Shown: positions 18,136 to 27,004, counted from the stretch's first letter. The stretch: 64,000 nt of DNA from Megaera_A sp049739405 (GCA_049739405.1 JBMGNO010000001.1:4350-68349), one strand, 5' to 3'. Numbers and translations are program-made. The notes: generated from the sequence alone by a model not told the origin.

Positions 18136-19464
18136 ATGAAAAAAATACTCGCACTTCTTTTTTTATCATTTAACATAAAATTTGCTTATGCAAATAATGT
18201 GATTGAGATAACGCAAGGGAAAAATGATCCTTTACCAATTGCAGTCAACCATTTTAAAATTATTAGCCCTGAATCCAAAAAGCTAACTAAGCGTATTACA
18301 GACGTAATAAAGCAAGATTTGAATTGGTCCAATACATTCAGAACTATTTCACCATCTGCATTCATTGAACAAAAAACTGGTGTTAATCACCAGCCAGTTT
18401 TTGCCGCTTGGCAGCAGATTAATAGCGTATTGCTGCTAAATGCAGTAGTAATCGAGAATTCTAAAGGGCGTATGAAAATTAATTTTGTACTTTGGGACAC
18501 TATTTTAGAAAAAGAGCTTACTAAACAAAAAGTCGAGTTTAGCGTTCTAAATTGGCGCAAAGCAGCCCACCAAATTTCAAACATAGTTTATAAAACTGTT
18601 ACCGGAAGGGCTGGATTTTTTAATACACAAATTACCTATGTAGCAGAAAGCGGGCCATTTTTAAAAAGAAAACGACGCATAGCAATTATGGATTACGATG
18701 GTCATAATCACCGATATCTAACAGATGGATCTGACCTAGTATTAACACCCCGCTTTTCCCCAGACGCAACCCAGATATTATATCTATCTTATAAAAACGA
18801 AACTCCTCAAGTTTTAGTAATGGATATTGCAAGCAAACAAAGTAGAGTGTTGGGGCGCTTCCCTGGAATGTCTTTTTCTCCACGCTTTTCTCCTGATGGA
18901 AAATACGCAATAATGTCAATTTCAAGAAACGGTAATACCCACATCTATGAAATGCATCTAAGAAGTAGGAAAATAAGACAACTTACTAAAGGAAAACATA
19001 TTAATACTTCACCAAGCTATTCACCAGATGGTTCTAAAATTGTCTTTAATTCAGACAGAAACGGCGCAAGACAATTATTTACTATGAGTAGAAATGGCGG
19101 TAGTTTACAGCGTATTAGTTATGGCGGTGGGGCTTATGCTGAACCAACTTGGTCAAAAGAAAACTTTATCGCATTTACTAAAATGAGTCGTTCTGTAGGG
19201 TTTTCCATTGGTTTAATGAGGCCTAAATTAGCTAAAACACAGGATAGTGAACGTATTATCTCTAATGGTTATTTAGTTGAAGCACCAGCTTGGTCCGGCA
19301 ATGGGGAGATGATTGTTTTTGCACGTGGTATACGGCCAAGCAAAAACCAAAAAAAAGGCTTGTCTCGACTATATGCAATTGGATTTTCTGGATATAACGA
19401 ACGCATAATTCCGACTCCAGAAGATGCATCATATCCTGATTGGTCAAGAGCTGAGGGTTATTAA
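18136..19464 (+). CDS. tolB: Tol-Pal system protein TolB
   Basis: Periplasmic beta-propeller of 442 residues. A signal peptide (about 1-20) is followed by an N-terminal alpha/beta domain (about 25-165). Then come WD40-like PD40 repeats with recurring F-S-P-D-G segments: TPRFSPDATQILYLS, SPRFSPDGKYAIM, SPSYSPDGSKIVFNSDRNG. The Tol-Pal cycle has TolB release Pal from peptidoglycan contact. pal is not next to it; it lies 2.5 kb downstream after two inserted genes. Confidence 0.94.
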   Translation: MKKILALLFLSFNIKFAYANNVIEITQGKNDPLPIAVNHFKIISPESKKLTKRITDVIKQDLNWSNTFRTISPSAFIEQKTGVNHQPVFAAWQQINSVLLLNAVVIENSKGRMKINFVLWDTILEKELTKQKVEFSVLNWRKAAHQISNIVYKTVTGRAGFFNTQITYVAESGPFLKRKRRIAIMDYDGHNHRYLTDGSDLVLTPRFSPDATQILYLSYKNETPQVLVMDIASKQSRVLGRFPGMSFSPRFSPDGKYAIMSISRNGNTHIYEMHLRSRKIRQLTKGKHINTSPSYSPDGSKIVFNSDRNGARQLFTMSRNGGSLQRISYGGGAYAEPTWSKENFIAFTKMSRSVGFSIGLMRPKLAKTQDSERIISNGYLVEAPAWSGNGEMIVFARGIRPSKNQKKGLSRLYAIGFSGYNERIIPTPEDASYPDWSRAEGY

Positions 19465-19476
19465 TTTATAAATATA

Positions 19477-19505
19477 TTGAAATATACATTTATAAATGTT
19501 ATACT
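19477..19505 (+). promoter_or_regulatory. promoter with embedded palindrome (candidate operator)
   Basis: TTGAAA (19477-19482), 17-base spacer, TATACT (19500-19505). The spacer contains a perfect 14-bp dyad ACATTTATAAATGT (19486-19499). Its core ATTTATAAAT recurs at 19464-19473, just before the -35. Both copies are placed to affect RNA polymerase, suggesting repressor control. Confidence 0.6.
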
Positions 19506-19542
19506 CACGAACTAAAATATTATAAATTTAGGTATAGAACAA

Positions 19543-20007
19543 TTGACAGTAGATAGTACATCAACTCAGGCCCTTGAGATATCAGGAGATTCTGCTCTCG
19601 ATCAACCTCCTGCTACTTTAAATTTTGCGTCGCTAGAGTCGTATGGAGAAGGATACGATTTACAGCAGGTAAGAAATAATGAAAATAACATATTAATTAC
19701 AGAACAAGAAACACTCAGGGAAAATCAAGAGGAAGCTCAACCTTTTGAAACTGCTACAGAGCAAGAAGGTCTTAGAGCAATTAAAACGGAAGCTCAACCT
19801 TCTGAAACTGCTACAGAGCAAGAAGCTCTTAGAGCAATTGAAACGGAAGCACAACCTTCTGAAGATGCTATAATAAGGCATCAAAATCAAAATAACCTGA
19901 GTAGTTACAGAAATTGTTTTAATTATATAACAAGCGACAATTTCATCTGGAGATTGAAAGTAATTGGTATTTGTTCAATAATTATTGGCTATATAACTGG
20001 CTCATAA
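19543..20007 (+). CDS. repeat-containing, C-terminally anchored protein of unknown function
   Basis: Not recognised. 154 residues, acidic and glutamine-rich. Three tandem 19-residue repeats span residues 53-109 (57-bp DNA unit, 19699-19869); each opens with TEQE and holds an EAQP core. One hydrophobic segment lies at the very end (about 136-152, VIGICSIIIGYITGS) with no signal peptide, so it would be tail-anchored. The frame has no ATG at all and must start at TTG 19543. An AGG tract is 10 bases upstream. It lies between tolB and a SulP gene behind its own promoter. Surface or secreted function is only a guess. Confidence 0.6.
   Translation: MTVDSTSTQALEISGDSALDQPPATLNFASLESYGEGYDLQQVRNNENNILITEQETLRENQEEAQPFETATEQEGLRAIKTEAQPSETATEQEALRAIETEAQPSEDAIIRHQNQNNLSSYRNCFNYITSDNFIWRLKVIGICSIIIGYITGS
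19699..19869 (+). repeat. three tandem 57-bp coding repeats
   Basis: Copies at 19699-19755, 19756-19812 and 19813-19869. The second and third are nearly identical and the first is more diverged. The unit is a multiple of three, so copy number can change without breaking the frame. Confidence 0.85.
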
Positions 20008-20097
20008 CGCAATTCGATAGGATCAAAAATAAGGCAGAAAGTACTCTTAATCAAAGCTTTAAACTCTAGCTTAATTAACTATAAATAAAATAACTTC

Positions 20098-20126
20098 TTG
20101 CATATTAATAGAAAGTTAATTATATT
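20098..20126 (+). promoter_or_regulatory. promoter of the SulP gene
   Basis: TTGCAT (20098-20103), 17-base spacer, TATATT (20121-20126). This predicts a leader of about 95 bases before the ATG at 20226. Confidence 0.5.
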
Positions 20127-20225
20127 AATGTCCGATAGCCGAAAATATAGTAAAGTAGGTGGAAATTTAAACTTACCATAATACTATAAACTTTTAGCTG
20201 TTTTTATAATCAAATATCTTTATCC

Positions 20226-21713
20226 ATGATCAATTATCACACTAACAAAAGTCTATCTCGCCTTATCAATCACATGAAAAAGGAGTGGTTTTCTAATGTC
20301 AAGGGAGATGTTCTATCAGGACTAGTTGTCGCACTAGCATTAATACCAGAAGCAATTGCATTTTCAATTGTTGCGGGAGTTGACCCACAAGTGGGATTAT
20401 ATTCTTCTTTTTGCATAGCAGTCATTACTGCTATTATTGGGGGAAGGTCTGGCATGATTTCTGCAGCAACTGGCGCCATGGCTGTGCTTATGGTGACTTT
20501 GGTAAAAGATCACGGTTTACAATACCTTTTAGCAGCTACAGTTTTAACTGGAGTTATTGAGATTTTAGCTGGGGTTTTTAAACTAGGCTCGTTACTAAGG
20601 TTTGTTTCTAAATCAGTAATTACCGGTTTTTTAAATGCACTTGCTATTTTAATTTTCTTAGCTCAGCTCCCAGAATTTAATGGCGCTAATTGGCAAATGT
20701 ATACTATGGTGGCAGCTGGACTTTCTATAATATACTTATTTCCTTATGTAAATAATTCAATACCTTCACCATTAATAGCCATAGTATCATTAACTGTTTT
20801 TAGTGTTGTTACGGGTATGGATCTTAGAACTGTTGGTGATATGGGAGACCTACCAAATACTTTACCAATGTTTTTAGCGCCAAATATTCCTCTTAATTTA
20901 GAGACATTATGGATTATATTGCCCTATTCCACTACATTAGCTGCCGTTGGATTACTTGAATCGATGATGACTGCAGTTATTATTGATGATTTTACTGATA
21001 CGAGCAGTGATAAAAACCAAGAATGTGTTGGTCAGGGGGTTGCTAATGTTATTACAGGTTTTTTTGGTGGCATGGCTGGCTGCGCGCTAATTGGACAATC
21101 AGTAATTAATATAAAATCTGGTGGCAGAGGTCGACTCTCATCTTTCTTAGCTGGAGCATTCTTATTATTTTTAATTTTAGTATTATCTGATTTTGTTAAA
21201 GCAATACCAATGGCTGCCTTAGTCGCTGTGATGTTTATGGTTGCAATTGGAACCTTCGATTGGTCTTCAATTACTAATATTAGAAGAAATTCTAAATATT
21301 CTACAATGGTAACATTTACTACAGTAACTATTGTAATACTAACCCATGATCTAGCAAAAGGTGTATTTGCTGGGGTTTTGATGAGTTCTTTATTCTTTGC
21401 AAAAAAAGTAGCTAAATTATTAAGCTTCGAGTCAGAAATAGAATCAGATGATAATTCTAGAACTTATAAAATTCATGGACAAGTGTTTTTTGTATCAGCT
21501 AGCGCCTTTTCTGACATCTTTAATTTTCAAGAACCGGCTGAAAAAATTACGATTGACCTGACTAATGCACATTTTTGGGATGTGTCTGCTGTTGAGTCTT
21601 TAGAAAAAGTTGTTGCTAGGTTTAATCGTATGGAAACTAAGGTATGCGTAGTCGGATTAAACGAGGCAAGTAAAACTGTTATATCGCAATCTAATTTTTT
21701 AAAAAATATTTAA
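20226..21713 (+). CDS. SulP-family anion transporter with STAS domain
   Basis: 495 residues. About ten to twelve membrane helices (20-405) are followed by a short cytoplasmic STAS domain (about 420-495). The family start is clear: DVLSGLVVALALIPEAIAFSIVAGVDPQVGLYSS, then an IGGRSGMISAATGAMAV segment. The STAS part holds TIDLTNAHFWDVSAVESLEKV. SulP carriers move sulfate, bicarbonate, dicarboxylates or other anions; the substrate cannot be decided here. It lies between the repeat protein and pal and interrupts the usual tolB-pal linkage. Confidence 0.87.
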   Translation: MINYHTNKSLSRLINHMKKEWFSNVKGDVLSGLVVALALIPEAIAFSIVAGVDPQVGLYSSFCIAVITAIIGGRSGMISAATGAMAVLMVTLVKDHGLQYLLAATVLTGVIEILAGVFKLGSLLRFVSKSVITGFLNALAILIFLAQLPEFNGANWQMYTMVAAGLSIIYLFPYVNNSIPSPLIAIVSLTVFSVVTGMDLRTVGDMGDLPNTLPMFLAPNIPLNLETLWIILPYSTTLAAVGLLESMMTAVIIDDFTDTSSDKNQECVGQGVANVITGFFGGMAGCALIGQSVINIKSGGRGRLSSFLAGAFLLFLILVLSDFVKAIPMAALVAVMFMVAIGTFDWSSITNIRRNSKYSTMVTFTTVTIVILTHDLAKGVFAGVLMSSLFFAKKVAKLLSFESEIESDDNSRTYKIHGQVFFVSASAFSDIFNFQEPAEKITIDLTNAHFWDVSAVESLEKVVARFNRMETKVCVVGLNEASKTVISQSNFLKNI

Positions 21714-21868
21714 CTAAACTGAAGCCTTATTTGTTTAATTTGCTGCGGAATAAGATAACTATTGTTTATTTTATACTATAATGACTTAACCTTTTTTTAA
21801 GAGCAAGTTATTATAACACTATATTATGATATTAATTGCAAAAAAAAGCTATATGAGGATTTTTTTGT

Positions 21869-21895
21869 TTGAAGTAAGCCTTTTCTTTGTATAAT
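21869..21895 (+). promoter_or_regulatory. candidate promoter of pal
   Basis: A consensus TATAAT at 21890-21895 with TTGAAG at 21869-21874. The 15-base spacer is short; an alternative TTGTTT at 21865 gives 19. The predicted start is near 21902, just before the hairpin at 21907. Confidence 0.4.
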
Positions 21896-21906
21896 ATTAT
21901 ATGTGT

Positions 21907-21941
21907 CGATGTCTTTTATTGTTGTTTTTTAAAAGTCATCG
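21907..21941 (+). other. 5'-leader hairpin of pal
   Basis: CGATGTCTTTT and AAAAGTCATCG pair (10 pairs plus one T-T mismatch) around a 13-base T-rich loop, 36 bases before the pal ATG. If transcription starts near 21902 the hairpin caps the mRNA 5' end, which could stabilise it. Confidence 0.5.
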
Positions 21942-21977
21942 TAAAATCAATGTAAATTAAAATAATAGGTAAAAATT

Positions 21978-22418
21978 ATGATAAAGAAGATTGCAGTTGC
22001 ATTAGTTGCACTAACAATGGTATCTGGTTGTGGTTATGTTTCTAAAGATTATAGACATGATGCTGAACACCTAATGTATTTCCAAGAGCACGTAGGTGAC
22101 ACAGTGTGGTTTGACCTAAACAGCTCTTCTATTAATAAAAAATCAGCAAAAATATTAGCTGAACAATCTAGCTGGCTAATGGAACACGATAAGTACATGG
22201 CTGTTGTAGAAGGTCACTGTGATGAAAGAGGAACAGGTGATTATAACTTAGCGCTTGGTGCAAGAAGAGCTGAGTCAATTAAAGCAAAGTTAGTAGAGCA
22301 CGGTATTGCTGCTGATCGTATTTCAACAATTTCTTATGGTAAAACTAAGCCAGTTGATGCAGGTCACAACGAAGAAGCTTGGGCTAAGAACCGTAGAGGT
22401 GTTTTAGTAATTAAGTAA
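21978..22418 (+). CDS. pal: peptidoglycan-associated lipoprotein Pal
   Basis: Outer-membrane lipoprotein of 146 residues. A lipoprotein signal ends in VSGC, with the modified cysteine at residue 18. The C-terminal OmpA-like domain (about 45-146) binds peptidoglycan, with VWFDLNSSSINKKS, VVEGHCDERGTGDYNLALGARRAESIK and ISYGKTKPV. It links outer membrane to cell wall and partners TolB/TolA. It has its own leader and a strong terminator, so it is transcribed apart from tolQRAB. Relatives are major surface antigens in rickettsiae. Confidence 0.95.
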   Translation: MIKKIAVALVALTMVSGCGYVSKDYRHDAEHLMYFQEHVGDTVWFDLNSSSINKKSAKILAEQSSWLMEHDKYMAVVEGHCDERGTGDYNLALGARRAESIKAKLVEHGIAADRISTISYGKTKPVDAGHNEEAWAKNRRGVLVIK

Positions 22419-22487
22419 TTTGTTCTTTTCTAAATTAAGATATTGTTTTTACAAAATTTTAATCTAGATGAAAAACTTTACAATTAC

Positions 22488-22523
22488 ATAAAGCTGCGTA
22501 TATTAAGTTATGCGCAGCTTTAT
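22488..22523 (+). terminator. terminator of pal
   Basis: A perfect 11-bp stem ATAAAGCTGCG/CGCAGCTTTAT around a 14-base loop, followed by a T-rich tail (TAATTTT). It lies 70 bases past the pal stop and 25 before znuC. Confidence 0.7.
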
Positions 22524-22547
22524 TAATTTTAAAATATAGAGTAATTT

Positions 22548-23276
22548 ATGCCAAAACTGGTAAGTTTAAAATCTGTATCAAAATATTTTGATAACAAACC
22601 GATTTTAAAAAATGTAAGCTTTGACTTAAACAAAGGGCAAATCACCACTTTAATTGGGCAGAATGGAACAGGGAAAACAACCATTGCAAAAATCATCCTA
22701 GGATTAGAGGAGATTAGCTCAGGTGAAGTATCCCTATTTAATAGTAAAATGACTTCTTCTATTAATTCACAAATAAAAATTGGTTACGTACCGCAAAAAT
22801 TAGATTTAAATTCTACTATGCCAATTAGCGCCTTACAGTTAATGGAGTCAGTTGCAGAAAATAAGGTATTTATTGAAGACCCTGAATTGCAAAAATTTAT
22901 TCCTAATTTATCAAAATTAGAAAACAAAGATATTTCTGAGTTATCTGGGGGACAATTACAAAAAATAATCCTACTAGGCACGATCTTAAGAAAACCAGAG
23001 TTATTAATCTTAGACGAGCCAACTCAATTCCTTGATGTTGTAAGCCAACAAAAATTTTACCATCTTATTGAGCATCTGAAAAAAAACTATAATATGACAA
23101 TTTTCATGATTTCACACGACTTATTCACAGTGATGAAAAATTCTGATCAGGTAATATGCCTAAATCAGCATGTATGCTGCAGTGGAAAACCTACAGAGAT
23201 TAATCAAAATAGTGATTTTAAAAACGCTTTATCAGAAATTGGTGTTTATATACATAATCATGACCATACCCATTAA
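22548..23276 (+). CDS. znuC: zinc ABC transporter ATP-binding protein
   Basis: ATPase subunit of the ZnuABC zinc importer, 242 residues. Walker A is GQNGTGKTT (about 38-46), the Q-loop region reads VPQKLDL, the signature is LSGGQLQK, Walker B is LLILDEP and the switch histidine is in ISHDL. The C-terminus ends in a histidine-rich HNHDHTH, in keeping with metal handling. It is followed 14 bases later by znuB. The binding protein znuA lies 38 kb away at 61884. Confidence 0.9.
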   Translation: MPKLVSLKSVSKYFDNKPILKNVSFDLNKGQITTLIGQNGTGKTTIAKIILGLEEISSGEVSLFNSKMTSSINSQIKIGYVPQKLDLNSTMPISALQLMESVAENKVFIEDPELQKFIPNLSKLENKDISELSGGQLQKIILLGTILRKPELLILDEPTQFLDVVSQQKFYHLIEHLKKNYNMTIFMISHDLFTVMKNSDQVICLNQHVCCSGKPTEINQNSDFKNALSEIGVYIHNHDHTH

Positions 23277-23290
23277 TTACATAATAAATA

Positions 23291-24064
23291 ATGCTTGAAA
23301 TAATTCTTACTCCAATTTTACTAGGCTTAATCTTAGCTCCTATTGGGTGCTTCGTGCTATGGAAAAAATATGCTTATTATGGTGATGGCTTAGCCCATGC
23401 TAGCATGCTTTCTATTGCGATAAGTTCCGTGCTTAATATGCACTTAATACTTGCAAGTATTATCAACTCTTTGCTCTTTATTGGCCTAATTCACAAATCA
23501 AAATCTACTTCTGGAAATAATGCTAGTATAGGGCTAGTTTCAAGCGTAATGACCTCCATTGCTCTTATTATATCTGTTTTATATCCCGGTAATTTTAACT
23601 TAGAGCATCTCTTATTTGGTAATTTATTTCTAGTTACTAAGACTGATTTATGGGCCTTGCTGCTTATATTGATAAGCGTTAGTGGGTTTTTATGGTTTAA
23701 CTATCAAAAACTAATAATGACGACCTTAAGTCGTGATGTGGCACATTCGCGCGGAATTAATGTTGATCTCATTGAAGTATTATTTTTACTCATACTATCA
23801 TTTGCAATAATTTTTACTATCAAAATTGTTGGAGCATTATTAGTAACAAGCATTATCCTAATACCTGGAATGATTGCTCGTATTTTTTCTCGTAGTCCTT
23901 TAGCAATGATTATAAACTCAATAATTGTTATTCAAATTATGAATATCTTTGGCGTGATTAGCTCGCTTTATTTGGATTTACCTTTTGCTCCAGCCATCAT
24001 AGTAAGTGGCGGTCTATTATTCATCATAATGAAAGCTAGTACTAATAAACCAATTAAAAAGTAA
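23291..24064 (+). CDS. znuB: zinc ABC transporter permease
   Basis: ABC-3 family permease, 257 residues, about eight membrane helices. The N-terminus has LGLILAPIGCFVLWKKYAYYGDGLAHAS, the family signature. KIVGALLVTSIILIPGMIAR lies near residue 180. It forms the channel driven by ZnuC. Its last 97 bases overlap, on the opposite strand, the 3' end of the MFS gene at 23968. Both frames look genuine because the overlap encodes plausible C-termini for each. Confidence 0.92.
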   Translation: MLEIILTPILLGLILAPIGCFVLWKKYAYYGDGLAHASMLSIAISSVLNMHLILASIINSLLFIGLIHKSKSTSGNNASIGLVSSVMTSIALIISVLYPGNFNLEHLLFGNLFLVTKTDLWALLLILISVSGFLWFNYQKLIMTTLSRDVAHSRGINVDLIEVLFLLILSFAIIFTIKIVGALLVTSIILIPGMIARIFSRSPLAMIINSIIVIQIMNIFGVISSLYLDLPFAPAIIVSGGLLFIIMKASTNKPIKK

Positions 24065-25233
24065 CTCATTACCATATTAGTAGATTCCGTATATTTCCAA
24101 GTTAACATACAAATCATTGGAGTTGACGAAGATAGGAGCATACTACCAACCGCATGAGATAGACTGCACATACGCATTCTGACATGGGTTTCAAATAATT
24201 GTTGCATTAAAACAAACCCAGGAACGGCATAGAATGGTACTATAATAATTAGCAAGTTATGAATCCAAATACCTGACTTATAACCTAGTATCATTAGTAA
24301 TACTAATAATATGCAGCTAGTTAATATAGCATAAATGGGAAGCGCTGAATGTTTTGTTCTTTCACTAACGTAGCCAGCAATAATTGAGCTAATAGCATAG
24401 CTTGCAATAAGCACGATATTATTTAAACTCGCACTTTTATATGAAATTACATCAGCTGTATAGGCCATAAATGACCCTAAAAATATAATTAAAAAATGAT
24501 ACCCCGAACCTAGTATTCCACTTATTAAAGTTGCGAAGCAAAAGTTTAATTTATTATCAGCTATAATGGACCAGGTGTTTTGCGAAGGCAAGTTTTGCGT
24601 ATTTTTCTTTGCTATAATAAATTCCTCGCTTTCATGAATGTTATTACGAAATAAGATAATTATTATTCCAAACACCCCCCCAATAATAAAATTACCCCGC
24701 CACAACCATTCAGATCCTTGTTGAGTGATGGCAAGATGGTACAACATAGATGCCAAGATTGCTCCAATTTGAGAAGAAAAAGTTACAAAAGATATTGCAA
24801 TATATTTGTTATTTTTGCCTACAATTTCAGTAACAAATATTTTTATTGCATCAACTTCACCAGATAAACTAATCAAAAACACCATTCTGCAAAGCATTAA
24901 TAACACAATTGACCCATAGCCAAACATCTCATGACCTGGGATAAAGGCTACAGAAATCGTTGATATAGAAGCTAAAATAGTAGCTATTTTAATGCTATAC
25001 GCCCTCCCCATCTTATCTCCTATTGGCCCAAAAATTAGCGCCCCAAAAGGCCGAGCTATAGTAGCAAGACTGAATATAGTAAAGAACCCAAGCATCTGCT
25101 GAGAATCTTCGCCCATAAGAAAATGATGTGATAATATATTTGCCGATAATCCAAATAGTGCATAATCATAATATCGTACTATTGTTGCCATAAAAGCAAT
25201 AATTAAGGAACGTTGTTTTTGCTTATTATCCAT
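23968..25233 (-). CDS. MFS transporter, ProP-like metabolite:proton symporter
   Basis: 421 residues, twelve predicted helices. The N-terminus (VRYYDYALFGLSANIL) matches the metabolite:H+ symporter family, where Y-D-x-x-L-F is typical. GPIGDKMGRAYSIKIA in the 2-3 loop is the MFS signature. Rickettsiales carry many ProP paralogues, thought to import host osmolytes or organic acids; the substrate is unknown. The 3' end overlaps znuB by 97 bases in convergent orientation. Divergent from ruvA across 70 bases. Confidence 0.85.
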   Translation of the reverse strand: MDNKQKQRSLIIAFMATIVRYYDYALFGLSANILSHHFLMGEDSQQMLGFFTIFSLATIARPFGALIFGPIGDKMGRAYSIKIATILASISTISVAFIPGHEMFGYGSIVLLMLCRMVFLISLSGEVDAIKIFVTEIVGKNNKYIAISFVTFSSQIGAILASMLYHLAITQQGSEWLWRGNFIIGGVFGIIIILFRNNIHESEEFIIAKKNTQNLPSQNTWSIIADNKLNFCFATLISGILGSGYHFLIIFLGSFMAYTADVISYKSASLNNIVLIASYAISSIIAGYVSERTKHSALPIYAILTSCILLVLLMILGYKSGIWIHNLLIIIVPFYAVPGFVLMQQLFETHVRMRMCSLSHAVGSMLLSSSTPMICMLTWKYTESTNMVMSYFLIGLLVLAFIMMNNRPPLTMMAGAKGKSK

Positions 25234-25240
25234 TTGTCGG

Positions 25241-25268
25241 TTGTGTAATTTATAATTTGTTATATTAT
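25241..25268 (+). promoter_or_regulatory. candidate promoter of ruvAB
   Basis: TTGTGT (25241-25246), 16-base spacer, TATTAT (25263-25268), 35 bases before the ruvA ATG. No LexA-type box is evident. Confidence 0.4.
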
Positions 25269-25303
25269 ATCTGTTAAATGATATTTAATCTATAAGCATT
25301 TCA

Positions 25304-25906
25304 ATGATCGGCAAGTTAAAAGGTAAAATTGATTCTCTATATGAGGGTTATTTGATAATAGATGTGGGCGGCGTTGGTTATAGCGTTTTTGCTTCAGGAA
25401 AAACCTTAGCCAATTTAGAAGCTTCACAAGCATGCGAAATACTCATCGAAACGCATGTAAGAGAAGATCATATTCATTTATATGGTTTTACTGACCTTGA
25501 GGAAAAAAGCTCTTTTAATATTTTACAATCTGTAAAGGGCGTTGGCACCCGTATGGCGCTTGGAATTTTATCACAAATGTCACCAAGTGAGATACAACAT
25601 GCTTTAAACACTGAAGATAAAACGATGTTTAATAACGTCTCTGGAGTTGGGAAAAAACTAGCTGAGAGAATAATTACTGAATTAAAAGATAAATTAATAT
25701 CTAGCCAAGTGCCGCAAAATATTGGCTATCAAGGCATGAAAATTAATGCTACATCACAAGATAATATGATGGCAAAGGATGCTGTTGTTGCTCTGACAAA
25801 TCTCGGTATTAGTAAAACCGAAGCTCATAATCGAGTTGCTACAATTATTACAAATGATCCTGATATTTCGATTAATGATCTAATTCGCCTAGCCTTAAGG
25901 AACTAA
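25304..25906 (+). CDS. ruvA: Holliday junction branch migration protein RuvA
   Basis: Tetrameric junction-binding protein, 200 residues, full length. Domain I (1-63) has MIGKLKGKIDS and ETHVREDHIHLYGF. Domain II (about 65-140) carries two helix-hairpin-helix units, SVKGVGTRMALGIL and NVSGVGKKLAERII. Domain III (about 150-200) contacts RuvB (DAVVALTNLGISKTEA). Four bases separate it from ruvB. ruvC is not present here. Confidence 0.96.
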   Translation: MIGKLKGKIDSLYEGYLIIDVGGVGYSVFASGKTLANLEASQACEILIETHVREDHIHLYGFTDLEEKSSFNILQSVKGVGTRMALGILSQMSPSEIQHALNTEDKTMFNNVSGVGKKLAERIITELKDKLISSQVPQNIGYQGMKINATSQDNMMAKDAVVALTNLGISKTEAHNRVATIITNDPDISINDLIRLALRN

Positions 25907-25910
25907 CAGC

Positions 25911-26939
25911 ATGACTCAAGAAAATGAAATTTTATCACCACATCAAGTTGAAAATGATGCTGAAACATCGTTAAGACCCAATTTATTAGATGAATTTGTA
26001 GGGCAAGAGCATATTAAATCTAATTTAAAAATATTTATTCAGGCTGCGCAAGGCCGCGATGAGTCACTTGACCATACCTTATTTTATGGCCCTCCGGGCC
26101 TAGGAAAAACCTCTCTAGCTAGTATAGTCTCAAAGGAGATGGGCGTGAACTTTAAGGCAACTTCCGGGCCGACTTTGTCTAAAGCTGCAGATCTAGCAGC
26201 TATTTTAACAAATTTACAGAAAGGGGACGTGCTGTTCATTGACGAAATTCATCGTCTTAATACTAATATTGAAGAGATATTATACCCAGCCATGGAGGAT
26301 TTTTTCTTAGATATTATTATTGGAGAAGGACCAGCAGCACGCTCTGTGCGGATTGACCTGCCAAGATTTACACTTATTGGAGCGACGACTAGACTAGGCC
26401 TAATTAGCAACCCATTACGTGACCGTTTTGGAATACCTTTAAGGTTAAATTTTTATACTGTTCCCGAGCTAATGAAGGTAATCAATCGTGCTGCATCTTT
26501 AATGAGAGCCAAGATTACACCAGATGGTGCTGAAGAGATTGCTAAACGCTCGCGCGGCACTCCTCGTATAGCATTACGTTTATTAAAACGAGTGCGCGAC
26601 TTCGCTGCCGTTGAGAATAATAAGGAGATTGATGCAAAGATTGCTGATAAGTCACTATGTCGCCTAGAAGTCGACCAAATCGGTCTCGATAGCAACGATT
26701 ATCGCTACTTAAATTTTATCGCGACGAATTATAATGGCGGGCCAGTAGGAGTGGAAACTATTGCCGCGGCTTTATCTGAACAACGTGATGCCATTGAAGA
26801 AGCAATCGAACCTTATCTGATACAGGCAGGATTATTGCAACGCACCCCACGCGGACGGGTTATTACCCAAAATGCTTTTAAACATTTAGGACTTCCCTCA
26901 CCATCCCAATGCAATGACCTCTTTAGCCAAGAAGTTTAA
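25911..26939 (+). CDS. ruvB: Holliday junction branch migration ATPase RuvB
   Basis: AAA+ motor, 342 residues. Walker A GPPGLGKTS (60-68), Walker B FIDEIHRL (109-116), sensor 1 TLIGATTRLG, arginine finger in NPLRDRFG, sensor 2 in RGTPRIALRLLKR. A winged-helix end carries GVETIAAALSEQRDAIEE. It drives branch migration with RuvA. Standard length and order. Confidence 0.97.
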   Translation: MTQENEILSPHQVENDAETSLRPNLLDEFVGQEHIKSNLKIFIQAAQGRDESLDHTLFYGPPGLGKTSLASIVSKEMGVNFKATSGPTLSKAADLAAILTNLQKGDVLFIDEIHRLNTNIEEILYPAMEDFFLDIIIGEGPAARSVRIDLPRFTLIGATTRLGLISNPLRDRFGIPLRLNFYTVPELMKVINRAASLMRAKITPDGAEEIAKRSRGTPRIALRLLKRVRDFAAVENNKEIDAKIADKSLCRLEVDQIGLDSNDYRYLNFIATNYNGGPVGVETIAAALSEQRDAIEEAIEPYLIQAGLLQRTPRGRVITQNAFKHLGLPSPSQCNDLFSQEV

Positions 26940-26987
26940 AAAAATCAACAACTCTTACTTAAGAGAACAAATCAAAATGAAGTATTG

Positions 26988-27004
26988 CAATTTAATTTAC
27001 TATA
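26988..27004 (-). repeat. arm of the TATAGTAAATTAA repeat family overlapping a gene end
   Basis: The plus-strand sequence CAATTTAATTTACTATA is identical over 17 bases to the copy at 55487-55503. It forms the last codons (ILE-VAL-ASN-stop) of the leftward CinA-like gene. Confidence 0.65.

Noticed and set aside
19699..19869. Tandem repeats considered as a CRISPR array
   Set aside because: The 57-bp units are contiguous without spacers and are in frame within a coding sequence. No cas genes are present.
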